This document shows, piece by piece, positions 22,350-33,514 of a stretch of DNA of 64,000 nt (position 1 is the stretch's first letter; the number at the start of each line of letters is the position of its first letter). Location: assembly GCA_028753945.1 (NCBI GenBank), contig JAPNXP010000004.1:5332001-5396000 (forward strand). The letters run 5' to 3'. The translations under genes were made by a program, and so were the position numbers. The notes under the pieces are model-generated. The model searched no databases. It was not told the origin of the DNA and saw only the letters and a program-made list of their open reading frames with translations. The stretch is from Hexactinellida sp. DTS-2022. Its lineage: Eukaryota; Porifera; Hexactinellida.

Positions 22350-23458
22350 TACTATATATTGGAATTATTTGTGGTTAATGGAATAATATTTAATGAATTG
22401 AATTGTTAGAAATCCTTTGAAACTTTTAATGGATATAAATATCAAAAATTTATTTAGTTTAAAACTCAAGATTATTATCATCAAAATAAGCGCGCTTAAA
22501 TATTTCGCGCCTGAATTCAATTGCCAAAAATATGATTTGTGTTTAAAGTATTTTCCTATATCGCGTTTATAAATGCAATGTGTTTAATCTAAGCGCCTAA
22601 AATATGCAATCCGCATTGATAAATTCATTTTACACCAAAGCTAATTTAAAAAACGCATTTGACTAATTCTATAATTCTTTTATAACCAAATTAAGTTAGA
22701 GAATATTCTCTCTATTCTATAACAACCAGATTATGTTAAAATAATGTTTTAGCCACAAATAATGTGTACAATGTAAGTCATTGTAAGACAATGTAAGTAG
22801 AATATAAATTAAGTTCCTAAATTGATAAATTCGTTTGTTGTACAGCTGTACTAAAAAAGATCCCAGAGATCTACACCACTTTTATGCTCCAATTGAATTT
22901 ATATTTTAGTGGTAGATATCATATGTAAGATTCTTAGAATTTGCTTATACGTACTCATGTTCTTATTAATAAGAATTTCTATTTTCAGAAAAATATATAT
23001 TTAATTCTAATGTTCCATAAATTAATTTTTTCACTCTGTAGTCAATTTTTGAGGTAGATTACCAAATGATGTGTTTCTATTTGAGATTAATTTTTGGTAC
23101 GTTTTAATGAATATTAACTTGGAGTGAGAAAAGCTCCTATCAAAAATTTTACCGCTTATTATACTGTTTTGCAACAAACAATGGTCTTCTATTTTACGAA
23201 AAAAGTGCATGCGTGATTTATCTCGACATTGTTCAGTAAATTTTCATTGAATTAAATGGAAATATACGGAATTGTCTACCAATTATAATTAGCCGAATCA
23301 TTCAATTATATTACATTTGCTAACTTAATTCTTTCAACTTTGAGGATCAAAATTTTCACAATTAAAGATCAAATTTTCAGACAAATTTTTTCATTTCGCA
23401 GTAATTTGACCATTTCAAGGATTTGACACCAATACGTTTTGTACACAAATGCAATACT

Positions 23459-23581
23459 ATAGTAGATACCGGATATAAGAACATTATATTGGAAAACGGT
23501 TTCCATTTACCCTGGATTATTTATGCCGGTTATAACATTATATGCAGTTCCCGACGATATTCTTATAACCGGCATCCACTG
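23459..23581. mobile_element. MITE family D
   Basis: TAGTAGATACCGGATATAAG to CCGGCATCCACTG next to TA; the interior GCAGTTCCCGACGAT block is kept. Confidence 0.85.
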
Positions 23582-24365
23582 TATATTGGTATTATCTGAA
23601 ATGACTTAAAATATCATACTACTGTTATAAAGTTGGTACCTTAATGTTTTCAGGTCATGTTATGTCGATATATTTGAAAGTGGTATATGTGTCTGTTATA
23701 TGAGTCACTTGTGGCACAAATTCTGATATTTCAAATACTTTTGGCCGGGTAGAGTATAATTCAAAGAATAATTTGTGAGTCTAGCTGAAGTATTCGTATT
23801 TGTATGTGCTTCTATTGAAATATTATGGAATTAAATTAATTTTATCAATCATCTCAAACTTATAATGTTTTATTAATTAATTCTGTTAAATTATTTTAAG
23901 TTATATGCTAGCATCATGTAATGGTCTCTTGAAAAGCTTTTCTTGCAATTTATTGCTTTAAATCGACATCAATTCAACGAATTATAATTTGTTTGTTACA
24001 AATACATACAGCATAAACTAAAAATGCAAATACTGTATTGACTTTATAGAAAATTCATTTTTTATCATCAAAGTTGATTCAAACTTTCAATTGCCTCTTA
24101 AAATCATTAAATTTATGGATCCAAGAATAAAGGTAGTTTCAATAACAAATTGGGTCATAAAAACACTATTTTGAAATCCAAAAAGTAATTTGATAGTTCA
24201 GTTCAGTCACAATCCTGAATCCAATTAATTTCAGAAAATCATTATTCAGTTCAGATTAGGAAATTTACAATTCTATATCAGTGCAGGTGGCGCCTAATCT
24301 CAATGACCAATCAATTCAGAGATTCCTGTCTGGTTTATTATAGGCTGATAGAATTCAGAAAATAC

Positions 24366-24676
24366 TCATTTTATTTCGAGCCATTATTTACATAAATTCG
24401 TAATTTCCACCCATCAAATATGGCACAGACAAATTGCTATATTAGGTTATAAATAATTCAACTCAAAAGTACAGCATTTGAAAGGTTACTGTCGAACGAA
24501 AATAATCAGTTTTTTGACGGGTCAATTAGTACTGTAATAGCACGTGTGTCCCAAGTGGCTTCTGATTGAGTGACCACTTATACAATTGTTATTGTAAGCA
24601 CAGAGTACTGGTATAGTGGAATAGTGGCATGCATTGACGCTTGTACTAATATAATTCCTATGCTAAGTTCAATTAA
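24366..24676. repeat. Left arm of inverted repeat flanking the ARL gene
   Basis: About 310 bp present in inverse orientation at 26281-26598, for example AGTACAGCATTTGAAAGGTT here and AACCTTTCAAATGCTGTACT there. Outer boundaries are approximate. Confidence 0.85.
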
Positions 24677-24836
24677 GTAACAGTTCATAAAAGGTTTTCA
24701 TCCCTTAAAATAACTTTTAATAAATTTAATTATAATGATCCCTTGGTGTAAAGATGATTCCCATTAATTTATTAGACAAATTTGTAAGGATTTTAATCGT
24801 TGCAAACTTAATTAACACAAATTTCTAAAATATATA

Positions 24837-25409
24837 TTATTCTTGTGACAGATCATATTTTCTCTTTTCTCGGATCATTTTATGCAAATGTTTCAATCCT
24901 TTTTTCACGCCTTTTCCGGTCAAAGCTGATGTTCCATGCACAATAAATGAATTCGTATCCACATCACTCAATGACAGTTGTACTTTAACTGCATTAGGTT
25001 TATGTGCGGATTTCAAATCCTGTTTGTTAGCAATCACAAGTACAGGCACACCCCGCATTTCTTTATGCGACAAAACACGTTTTATTTCTTCTGCCGCATC
25101 ACTGAATCGATCAGAATCGGTGGAATCTACCACGTAAATAAGAGCGTCCGTTCCTTGGTAATAATGTTTCCATAAATTCCTGATCGGTCTTTTCCCGCCT
25201 ACATCCCAAAGCCTACAGGATAATTTCCTGAATCTGATTGGTTGAACGTTATAACCGACAGTTGGCCCTTCTGAAATCCATTCTGATTCGCTGGAATTTA
25301 TTCTGTTGAAAAGTGTTGTTTTTCCTGTGTTGTCCAAACCCAGCATTAAGATATGTGGCCGCTTTTGATTGGCTAATGGTTGTTGTTCTTTGCTTACTAT
25401 GAAACCCAT
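24837..25409 (-). CDS. ARF-like small GTPase with altered switch II
   Basis: 190 residues, one exon. It begins MGFIVSK, so Gly2 could be N-myristoylated as in ARF/ARL proteins. The nucleotide-binding motifs are GLDNTGKTT (24-32), the switch I region PTVGYNV (49-55), WDVGGK (68-73), NKQD (128-131) and TSALTGKG. The residue after WDVGG, normally the catalytic Gln (Gln71 of ARF1), is Lys73, so intrinsic and GAP-stimulated GTP hydrolysis would be expected to be impaired. It does not clearly match one named ARL. Membrane traffic or scaffolding is the usual family role. It lies between two inverted ~310-bp repeats. Confidence 0.9.
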   Translation of the reverse strand: MGFIVSKEQQPLANQKRPHILMLGLDNTGKTTLFNRINSSESEWISEGPTVGYNVQPIRFRKLSCRLWDVGGKRPIRNLWKHYYQGTDALIYVVDSTDSDRFSDAAEEIKRVLSHKEMRGVPVLVIANKQDLKSAHKPNAVKVQLSLSDVDTNSFIVHGTSALTGKGVKKGLKHLHKMIREKRKYDLSQE

Positions 25410-25567
25410 TGTTAGTTTTGATTATTGAGTTAGCTTATTATTTGGATTCGCAACGGCTTATTTATACTAGACAGCCACTATAATAGCATGGCTCTACTTG
25501 CATAGTACTTATCAAGACTATACTAATCATATGTATGATACAGCTGTATTGTATCATTGATGTCATA

Positions 25568-25749
25568 CAGTATACTCCGCTTAATAAAGCCACCGGTTAA
25601 TAGATTTCCCGCTTAATCGGGTCAAAATTTCACAGGATTTATAGGATGGAATAACAGTTTGGCTTACATATTTTCGGTTAATAGATTACTCCGCTTAATC
25701 GTGTCAAAGTTACCTGGTCCCGAGGTGACTCTATTAAGCGGAGTCGACT
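25568..25749. mobile_element. MITE family C, one internal unit
   Basis: 182 bp with ends CAGTATACTCCGCTTAATAA / AGCGGAGTCGACTA; same size class as 731-913. Confidence 0.85.
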
Positions 25750-26280
25750 ATTTGAAATTTAGATTTTTCTAAATACAAGTTGACAGCAAAATTATAGAAA
25801 ATACAATGACTAAATTGAGGGTAATCATCAAGGAAACTTCTTGTCGCCAATTTACCGACATATGAATGTTTTCGGTTAATCGAGACAAATTTCCTGCAAC
25901 CAATACAACACAATTCAGCGCAGATTAGTCTGACATAACATTCCTATCATCCACTATCATCTCTATGCATTTCATAGTGTTGCATGGTATCAAAGTGTCT
26001 TCTAACAAGGAAGCTAATATAATTCCTAAAACTAAGCCATTGATTTGTCTAGCGAAATACTTTCAGTAATTTTAGTAATTCTAGCATTTTTTGGTGCTCT
26101 TTTATCTCCAGGTGTTTTCAGAAAAATGTTTTGTTGATTATTAATACAGGTTGGTTCTTGTAAACAAGTAAACACAAACAAGTGAATGAAAGAACCCATT
26201 TTGCACTGACAGATATTTGCTTTAAAGAAAGTTGTGTTATGTTAATGCGTTGGGAATATTTCTGCCACATGGCTACTCCA

Positions 26281-26598
26281 TTGAACTTAGCATAGGAATT
26301 GTATTAGTACAAGCGTCAATGCATGCCACTATTCCAATATACCAGTACTCTGTGCTTACAATAACAATCGGATAAGTGGTCACTCAATCAGAAGCCATTT
26401 GGACACACGTGCTATTACAGTACTAATTGACCCGTCAAAAAACTGATTATTTTCGTTTGACAGTAACCTTTCAAATGCTGTACTTTTGAGTTGAATTATT
26501 TCTAACCTAATATAGCAATGTTTGTCTGTGCCATATTTGATGGTACTTGAAGGTAACAATTTTGAATTGGTGGAATAATAATGACTCAAAATAAAATG
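26281..26598. repeat. Right arm of inverted repeat flanking the ARL gene
   Basis: Reverse-complement partner of 24366-24676, starting TTGAACTTAGCATAGGAATT. Confidence 0.85.
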
Positions 26599-26619
26599 TT
26601 ATTTTAATTCCGCTTATTA

Positions 26620-26774
26620 CAGTGAACTCTCGTTATAACGAAGTGCTTGGGACCTGTAAATCCCTTCGTTATACCTGGATATTCGTTATTAGCAGATAAT
26701 AATTAATGCATTTAGTGCTCTGAAGAAAATCTCCATTTCGTTATATTCTACTTCGTTATAACAGGAAATCACTG
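26620..26774. mobile_element. MITE family E
   Basis: CAGTGAACTCTCGTTATAAC start, GGTCCC-like GGGACCTGTAAATCC block, several TATAACGAA cores, and an end reading AATCACTG. Confidence 0.8.
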
Positions 26775-27171
26775 TTAAATCAGGAAGTGATTTGATTGGT
26801 TATTGGGTTTAAGCGCCATTTGTACAGATAGATATATAAGCTTAATTAATTTCAATTTGAAAACTTTTTTTCATTCATGTGCTCCAAATATACTAGTCAA
26901 GGTAAGTTGTATATTTTGCAAAGTTTTTATGATGCTTTTGCTTTAGTTTCGGTGATAATACATTCAAACAGCATACAAGATACTCGCTTATCCGGTACTA
27001 ATTAATGATTTAATTGCTGTTTATGATCATATTTATAACTTTTATTTGTTTAATTGCGCATTTTATTCTAAATATAACTTTATAAAGTTGCATAATTACT
27101 AAAGTATAAATACACAGTACGTACTTATATAGAGTCAACAAATAGTAACAAATCCTTTCTAATTTCTTTCT

Positions 27172-27316
27172 AAGTTAATAGGAACACGGATAAGGGAAAT
27201 ATCGCTAAGTTATGTACAAGGTTTAATTCCCCTAGTTAATACAAATGCATACAAGTGACTCCGGTTAGTACATATTTCGACGGTCCCCTTGTGTTCATAT
27301 TAACGAGAGTCTACTG
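27172..27316. mobile_element. MITE family A2, left end trimmed
   Basis: A2 interior (GGATAAGGGAAATATCG, CATACAAGTGACTCCGG) and right end ACGAGAGTCTACTG. Confidence 0.75.
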
Positions 27317-27323
27317 TAGTACA

Positions 27324-27390
27324 ATGACTTTATATAACGAAGGAATTTACAGGTCCCAAGCACTTCGTTATAACGAGAATTTATTTTATG
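27324..27390. mobile_element. MITE family E fragment
   Basis: TATATAACGAAGGAATTTAC through ACAGGTCCCAAGCACTTCG, one end of family E. Confidence 0.65.
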
Positions 27391-27763
27391 TCTCAATTGG
27401 CTTCTAACTTTTAATGCTTTGAAAAAGTGTCTCTACATCCATTAGTGCAATTATGTAATTACTTTTTATTATAGACTAACAGTATATGAATGGGTGCTAA
27501 TTATGTGTTGTTGTATATTAGTTCAAGGTTTTGTCTATGAATATTTAATTCTAGACAAATTTGCACTATAATAGCCATAAGTTAACAAAAAATGATTTGA
27601 AACAAAGGTAAATATATGTACATAATTTAATATCCTTAGAATATCATGAAATTAATTAAAAACTGTCTACAAAAATAATTCTGATTATTACTATTAGTCC
27701 ATAGTTATCATTTATCCATTAACCTTATATCAAAATAATTAGGTTTGTTTTAATAAATTTGTT

Positions 27764-27917
27764 ATTACGAACACGGATAAAGGGAATATCGGTTAAGGAC
27801 AAGGTTAATTCCCCTAGCCTATACAAATGCATGCAAGTGACTCCTGTTAATACGAATTCCGGATAATACGAACATATTAAGACGGTCCTTTGGTGTTCCT
27901 ATTAACAGAGTCTACTG
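27764..27917. mobile_element. MITE family A2
   Basis: Starts near TTACGAACACGGATAAAG and ends CAGAGTCTACTG; the interior GCATGCAAGTGACTCC is present. Confidence 0.8.
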
Positions 27918-28253
27918 TATAAAATTTGTTCTAATACAAATATATTAATTAATCTTTAGACTGTAATTACATTTTAAACCAATACATTATGAATCAATAG
28001 AATCCTATCCTACAATTACAGCTGATTTTCGTATAAAGGATATTCATAAATCGCTGATTTTGCAATTTTCGCTCCATTGACGTATTTATATTATGGAACT
28101 AAGAATTATTTATAGTTCCATAGAAAATCGGTGATTATTTTTGTGATTAACCATAATATATATTGTGTGTGGGCAATTTGGCTCGATCATACATGAATAG
28201 TCCAATATATTTGTAATATACTAATATCTATGGTTCGATAGTATATTGTGAAC

Positions 28254-28360
28254 TTTTGACAATAATTTCTTATTATTCATTATGATATTATTGTAGATAA
28301 CAATACTTTTGACAATAATTTCTTATTATTCATTATGATATTATTTGTAGATAACAATAG
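28254..28360. repeat. Direct repeat, ~54 bp x2
   Basis: Two adjacent copies beginning TTTTGACAATAATTTCTTAT and ending GTAGATAACAATA. Confidence 0.85.
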
Positions 28361-28573
28361 TAACAAATCAATTTCTACGAAATGTGTTTACACCCAATTA
28401 TACAAAGAAAACAAAATTGATTAAAAGTAAACAAAATAATAAACAATCATCAAATTAAGTAGTTATTATAGTGGTTATTTACAGGAAATTTTGCCCTTTT
28501 GAATTAATTATGTCCATTGATTTAATAATATTAATCTGTAGTTGAACTATTAATTAAATTACTTCCTATAATA

Positions 28574-28774
28574 TGGTTAATACGAACACTGTTTTAAAGC
28601 CTTTAATAATATAATATTTAATTAATTAATTAATAATTTGTGACACCGGTTATTACGAACACTATTTCAGTCCCCTTCAAAGCCTTTTCAATACAAATGA
28701 CACCGGTTAATACGAATTCCGGATAAGTCACATTTTGACGGTCCCCTGGTGTACGTATTAACGAGGTTCTACTG
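28574..28774. mobile_element. MITE family A with inserted AT-rich stretch
   Basis: GGTTAATACGAACACTG appears at the left and again after a (TTAA)-rich segment near 28620; right end ACGAGGTTCTACTG. Confidence 0.7.
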
Positions 28775-28837
28775 TATATGGAATTTGGTATTTTATATTG
28801 AAAATAATTAAGCATTTCCTATTATTTAAACCCAAAT

Positions 28838-28864
28838 TTATTTATTTATTTATTTATTTATTTC
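28838..28864. repeat. (ATTT)n microsatellite
   Basis: Six uninterrupted ATTT units. Confidence 0.9.
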
Positions 28865-29056
28865 ATTTTCTATTTTATTAACTAATCTACAGGAAATACG
28901 TATATATTATTACCATGATTTCAGTTAGTATGCAATTAATTTGTAGAATGTGACACAATGTATATTCTGTTACCATATGCAGTCTCAATTAATTCAATAT
29001 TTCTGTAAAGGTTCTGATTGAGTTTCTTAACATTAATTTATTAATTTGTTTACATA

Positions 29057-29231
29057 CAGTAGATTCTCGTTATTAATAGTAACACCAGGGGACCGTCTTA
29101 ATATGTTCGTATTATCCGGAATTCGTATTAACCGGAGTCACTTGCATGCATTTGTATAGGCTAGGGGAATTAACCTTGTACTCCTTAACCGATATTTCCC
29201 TTATCCGTGTTCCTATTAACGAGAGCTAATG
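29057..29231. mobile_element. MITE family A2
   Basis: CAGTAGATTCTCGTTATTAA start; interior GAGTCACTTGCATGCATTTG; right end ACGAGAGCTAATG. Confidence 0.8.
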
Positions 29232-29392
29232 TATTTACATATCAAACACAAAGGTTGGTTTACTTTTATTGAGGCTTTATTTTAATTGTTATTAGTATAG
29301 CAGTGATAGTACAGCAACAATATTTATAGCAAATATGCATATAGCAAGCAAAGTGAGTTGTGGTTGTTGTCTTTTAAAAGTATATCTTTATA

Positions 29393-30340
29393 TTATGCCA
29401 TATTAATAGTTCCGGAATCGTAATTTGAGCTTTTGGTTTTGCACAAGAGTTTCTTAACTTTCCTCATGACTTTCCTGGTGTCCTTGCCCGAGGTGGCAGA
29501 GGTGGCTACGAGCTTAACGAAGTGTCCTTTCTCGCGAATCTCCGTCAGCAGCAGCAGCTCCTCCAGCTCCGCGGGGGGCCGCGCGGTCGGCAGGTCCTGC
29601 TTGCTGGCCACGACCACAAGCGGCACGCCCTGCAGCGCGCGCTGTGACGTCACTCTGTGGAGCAGCGCGCGCGACTCCTCGAGTCTAGACGCGTCGGAAC
29701 TGTCGACCAGCCAGAGGAGACAGTCGGTCCCACTGAGGTAGTGCTTCCAGAGCTCCCGCGTGAGCGGACTCCCGGACACGTCCCACAGCGAGCACGCGCG
29801 CCCCTCCACCTCCAGTGACGTCACGTTGTAGGCTACGGTGGGCAGCGGCGCCTCTCGGGACACCGGTCGGCTCTTCGAGTCTCGCATTCTTTGGAAGAGA
29901 GAACTCTTCCCGGACCCGTCCAGGCCGAGCAGGAGAACGCGCTGCTTGCGAGTGGAACACCCAATCAGGTGCAGGTCTGGCTGACTGGATGACAAACGGG
30001 GTTTCAAATATGGCAACCTGTCCAGAAAACTCGGGGTTGATTGGCTAGAATGTGGTCTGTCGTCGAGGAGGGATTGATTTGATTGGCTCCTTGTGTGTAT
30101 ATTCGCAATGGGATTTGGTGGTTGACTACATTTTCCAATGTTCTCATTAGGACAGTATAATGCCTGACTGGAATATGACCTGGTTTCTAAGAGGGGGTGA
30201 CTTAACTTAGGTTTGTAATCTAAACCCGCGTGATCTGATTGGCTCAATTGGTGCTTAGTATCTGCATTATCGGAGCAAATTGATTGGCCAGTTCGCTGTC
30301 TTAGATTTGTTGTGTCTGTTTTTGAAAAACTTTCTCCCAT
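29393..30340 (-). CDS. Divergent ARF-like GTPase with long N-terminus (copy 1)
   Basis: 315 residues from MGESFSK; an in-frame upstream ATG would add 31 residues, but this start matches the paralogue and gives a myristoylation-type Gly2. The first ~125 residues are Ser/Gln-rich and unlike ARFs; the last ~185 are an ARF-like G domain. Phosphate loop GLDGSGKSS is intact, but the DxxG/Q motif is WDVSGS (catalytic Gln replaced by Ser) and the base-recognition motif is SKQD instead of NKQD. GTP binding and hydrolysis are therefore doubtful; it may be a pseudo-GTPase scaffold. The G-domain DNA is strongly GC- and CpG-rich and almost identical to the inverted copy at 35630-36565, whereas the N-terminal parts have diverged. 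Confidence 0.88.
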   Translation of the reverse strand: MGESFSKTDTTNLRQRTGQSICSDNADTKHQLSQSDHAGLDYKPKLSHPLLETRSYSSQALYCPNENIGKCSQPPNPIANIHTRSQSNQSLLDDRPHSSQSTPSFLDRLPYLKPRLSSSQPDLHLIGCSTRKQRVLLLGLDGSGKSSLFQRMRDSKSRPVSREAPLPTVAYNVTSLEVEGRACSLWDVSGSPLTRELWKHYLSGTDCLLWLVDSSDASRLEESRALLHRVTSQRALQGVPLVVVASKQDLPTARPPAELEELLLLTEIREKGHFVKLVATSATSGKDTRKVMRKVKKLLCKTKSSNYDSGTINMA

Positions 30341-31604
30341 TTTAAATTGAAAATTTGGAATAAATAAATTTTGATACGTTTGTTTGTTTGTTTGTTCTAT
30401 TTGTATTAGATTGAATGAAATACAAGCTATCATGATTAATCTTACTTCCGTGTAATCTTACAAATCACATATCGTATTTCAGGTATTCACTTTATAATTT
30501 CCTATTAAATATATGCACTTTCATGTCATTTGAGTATTTAATTTTTATTTCTTATAAATTGTCACTTGTGTCGGTTACCAATTATTTTCTAACTGTAAGC
30601 ATCATTAACTTATGCCTGCAATTTCATTTTTATCGATAATTATTTAATCTTACGTTTATTCATTTTACTGATCTTTGTTAATTGTGTATATTAGCATAAT
30701 TGTAATACAGTTGACTCCGCTTAATAGGGTCAGTTTTGTTCCAAGGTAGTTTGACCCAAATTAAGCGGAGAAATCTATTAACCGAAATATATTTTGAGTC
30801 AAATTGTAATTCCGTCCTATAAATCCTGTCAGATTTTGACCCCATTAAGCGGAGAAATATATAAACCGGTGGCTCTATTAAGCGGAGTATACTTGTTAAA
30901 GTTTATTTTCAAGAATTTATTAAGTTAACATTATACTTAGTAATTCAGTCATATTAAAATAATATCTTAACTCTAACTCTATAACAAAGGGATGTAACTA
31001 TTTGACACATTGTTAACCAATCAATTATCTACTTATAATCAATAACAATTATTATTAACTTCCTATAATTACTGTATTATTTATGGATCTATAAATTAGT
31101 TCCTAATGAATTTGATATTATTCGAACAATGTATTATGCAGCCATAATTTAATTAAAGAAGTGTGAAGTCAAAAACTTTTAATTAGCAATTCTTACTTGT
31201 AAACTTGTAAGGAATTCGAACTAGAATCGAATTACAGTTGATTTACAGTTTCCACTGGCTTTGCCTCAATATTTTTGGGATTTTTTTGAATTTTTTCATC
31301 AAATTTATGATGTTGTTTTTGGACATCACAAAAAACCAAGATTTAAGTCAATATTTGCCTAGGATTCAGCCATAGCCATCGATTTCAAATGTTTACATTA
31401 AAAACTTTATATTTTTATTAGAATACTTCAACGATGATTATGCTAGAATTGAAGCAATTTATCAGATTTCAATTTAAGAGTAAAATAGGTCATCTCGGAA
31501 AATAGTTTTTGGTGAAAAAAAAAATCCCACTTTACTTGTTTTAACCTACATCTTAGTTAGTACAAATTGCTTAAATAAAAATCAATTAACTTTACTTGAC
31601 GCTA
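30341..31604. other. Intergenic, AT-rich
   Basis: Contains a family C MITE and otherwise no recognised feature. It is the 5' side of both the ARL copy on the left and the NHL gene on the right, so promoters of both should lie here. Confidence 0.6.
30708..30895. mobile_element. MITE family C, one internal unit, inverted
   Basis: CAGTTGACTCCGCTTAATAG to AGCGGAGTATACTTG, 188 bp, in the size class with one internal block. Confidence 0.85.
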
Positions 31605-33140
31605 TACTGGGTTGTGCGACATTCCATTTGAGCTATCTGGTATCCTAGCAGAGCTGTCTCTGCAGGAACCAGGAGAGGTGTGAGATTACTCACAAATGAA
31701 AGTATTTCCTTTCACTGCATTCCTGACTGGATGGAGTCACCATGTGCATCAGAAGAGGCGGCACACAAACGATGCCACATTCCACTCAGTTCCACCACCT
31801 AGCTCTGCTATAAGATACGAGACACATTCTCTATAGCATTCTACTAACAAACTACTTTCCTTTCCATAGCACTAACTAGCCAACTAGCAAATAATAACAA
31901 AATGGCCGTTCGATTCCCTGACCCGATACACCCCGTAGACCCTGTCGAGTTGGAAATACACCAACTGTTCGACCGCATAATTATGTGTGTCCAGCAGCGA
32001 CGAGTGGCACACATAACCACATACCGCGACACACGCGACCAAATAGCCGCTAGGCCCTTAGAGCGCGCGCGAAAAGAAGAAGAACTAATTGGAGCTAAAA
32101 CAGAAATAGAAGCTCGTCTCCAAATGAACGAACTGAGAGAGACCCAGGAGCGAATCCTAGCGGAACTAGAACAAGCGCTAGCAGAGGTGAGGGTACCCCA
32201 GCCCGAGACACGCGTGGTGTTCCGAGGCACCTGTGGACACCTGGAGCAGGTGATCGCAGGTGTGGGAGAGGTAGTCGAGGAGGAGGTGCCCGTTGTACCC
32301 CGATATCAAGAAATGAGACCGATTGTAGCTGTCGGGAAGAAAGGAGATGCTCCTGGAGAGCTCTTCAATCCTCGTGGTGTCGCTATCGATGAGAACACAA
32401 ATCTAATTTATGTCGCAGAAGGGTTAGGTTCCTGTAGAGTCTCAATCTTCTCGGAGACAGGCGAATTCCTAAATACTTTCACAAATCAAGATATGAGAGG
32501 GCCATACGGTATAGCGATCCATCGAGACAACCTGTACGTGACGGACATAGAAGTACACGCTGTGTTCCGATTCAAAATAGAGGCTGACATGCGTCTCGTC
32601 GCTAGCCTAGGGAGTAGGGGATCTGGTGTGGGACAGTTCAATGGCCCTGTCGGACTCACCGTCTCTACCAACGGAGATGTGTTCGTAGCGGATTGGAATA
32701 ACCACAGAATCCAAGTTCTAGATGACTCCCTACACTTCCAAAGATTCATAACGCATCAAACAATGAAAGAACCTCATGACATTAAACTGACACCAGATGA
32801 GGTGTACGTGCTCTGTGATAACTCTCCCTGCATACTCGTGTTCTCTCACGCAGGAGAGAAGATACGCTCCCTTATCACACAGGGTACAGGAATGCAGATA
32901 GGAAAAGCTGACTTCTTCTGTTTGGACAGACAACAGAATTTGCTGATCAGTGATTGGAGGAATCATGAAGTTAGAATATTCTCGAAAGAAGGGACACACC
33001 TCCACACTATAGGGGAACCAGGACATGAAGTGGGAATGCTTTATAGCCCTCATGGAATAGTTCTAACTGAAAATCTAAAATTAATAATTGTGTCTCGTAG
33101 TAACAACTACAGACTACAAATATTTTCTTGTCAATAATGT
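31605..33140 (+). repeat. Left arm of ~1.5-kb inverted duplication (NHL pair 2)
   Basis: The NHL gene with ~295 bp of upstream DNA is repeated inverted at 39217-40745. Both share CTGGGTTGTGC at the outer edge and ATTTGAGCTATCTGGTATCC, and then the whole upstream block to the ATG. Confidence 0.92.
31902..33137 (+). CDS. Coiled-coil + NHL-propeller protein (pair 2, left)
   Basis: 411 residues, one exon. N-terminus MAVRFPDPIHP, helical/coiled region to about residue 120 (EIEARLQMNELRETQERILA), a conserved Val/Glu/Pro linker, then NHL blades from about 145 (GELFNPRGVAIDENTNLIYV; GVGQFNGPVGLTVSTNGDVF; YSPHGIVLTENLKLIIV). It is distantly related to pair 1 but uses a more GC-rich codon set. No RING or B-box, although a separate RING gene lies 378 bp downstream on the same strand. 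The propeller suggests ligand, protein or RNA binding; the target is unknown. Near-identical inverted copy at 39220-40455. Confidence 0.9.
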   Translation: MAVRFPDPIHPVDPVELEIHQLFDRIIMCVQQRRVAHITTYRDTRDQIAARPLERARKEEELIGAKTEIEARLQMNELRETQERILAELEQALAEVRVPQPETRVVFRGTCGHLEQVIAGVGEVVEEEVPVVPRYQEMRPIVAVGKKGDAPGELFNPRGVAIDENTNLIYVAEGLGSCRVSIFSETGEFLNTFTNQDMRGPYGIAIHRDNLYVTDIEVHAVFRFKIEADMRLVASLGSRGSGVGQFNGPVGLTVSTNGDVFVADWNNHRIQVLDDSLHFQRFITHQTMKEPHDIKLTPDEVYVLCDNSPCILVFSHAGEKIRSLITQGTGMQIGKADFFCLDRQQNLLISDWRNHEVRIFSKEGTHLHTIGEPGHEVGMLYSPHGIVLTENLKLIIVSRSNNYRLQIFSCQ

Positions 33141-33291
33141 TGTTTGGTGTTCTAAATATAGAATATTGTGTTGTGATATATTTACAAATTAATTAAACAG
33201 TATGAGTTGTCAATTATTGTTTAAAATATAAATAGTTTTGACCTCTTGGTAGCTAGGGAGTTAAAGGTATTATTTCTTAAACATTTAAATA

Positions 33292-33463
33292 CAGTCGACT
33301 CCGCTTAATAGAGCCACAGGTTAATAGATTTCACTGCTTAATCGGGTCAAAATTTCACAGGATTTAAAGAACGGAATTACATTTTGGCTTAAAATATTTT
33401 CGGTTAATAGATATCTCCGCTTAATAGGATCAAACTACCTTCGGGTCAAAGTACCCTATTAAG
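33292..33463. mobile_element. MITE family C upstream of the RING gene
   Basis: CAGTCGACTCCGCTTAATAG with one internal unit; the right end is decayed (ACCCTATTAAG). It ends about 50 bp before the RING start codon. Confidence 0.75.
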
Positions 33464-33514
33464 AATTATTTCTTAATATATAAATATTGTTGTTATATAA
33501 TTAGGTGTTAATTA

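Larger units (their letters stand above)
20131..24836. other. Gene-free AT-rich region
   Basis: No frame above noise on either strand. It contains the A, F and D MITEs listed separately and, near its right end, the left arm of the inverted repeat around the ARL gene. Confidence 0.65.
25410..29392. other. Gene-free AT-rich region with MITEs
   Basis: No credible coding frame. It holds the right arm of the inverted repeat, several MITEs, a ~54-bp direct repeat and an (ATTT)n run. Confidence 0.65.

Noticed and set aside
29433-30048. Long frames antisense or out of frame in the ARL cores, also 35835-36522
   Set aside because: GC-rich DNA has few stops, so shadow frames are long; the ARL frame is the one with motifs.
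31844-33053. Minus-strand frames across the NHL gene, with counterparts at 40127-40477
   Set aside because: Shadows of the NHL coding frame.
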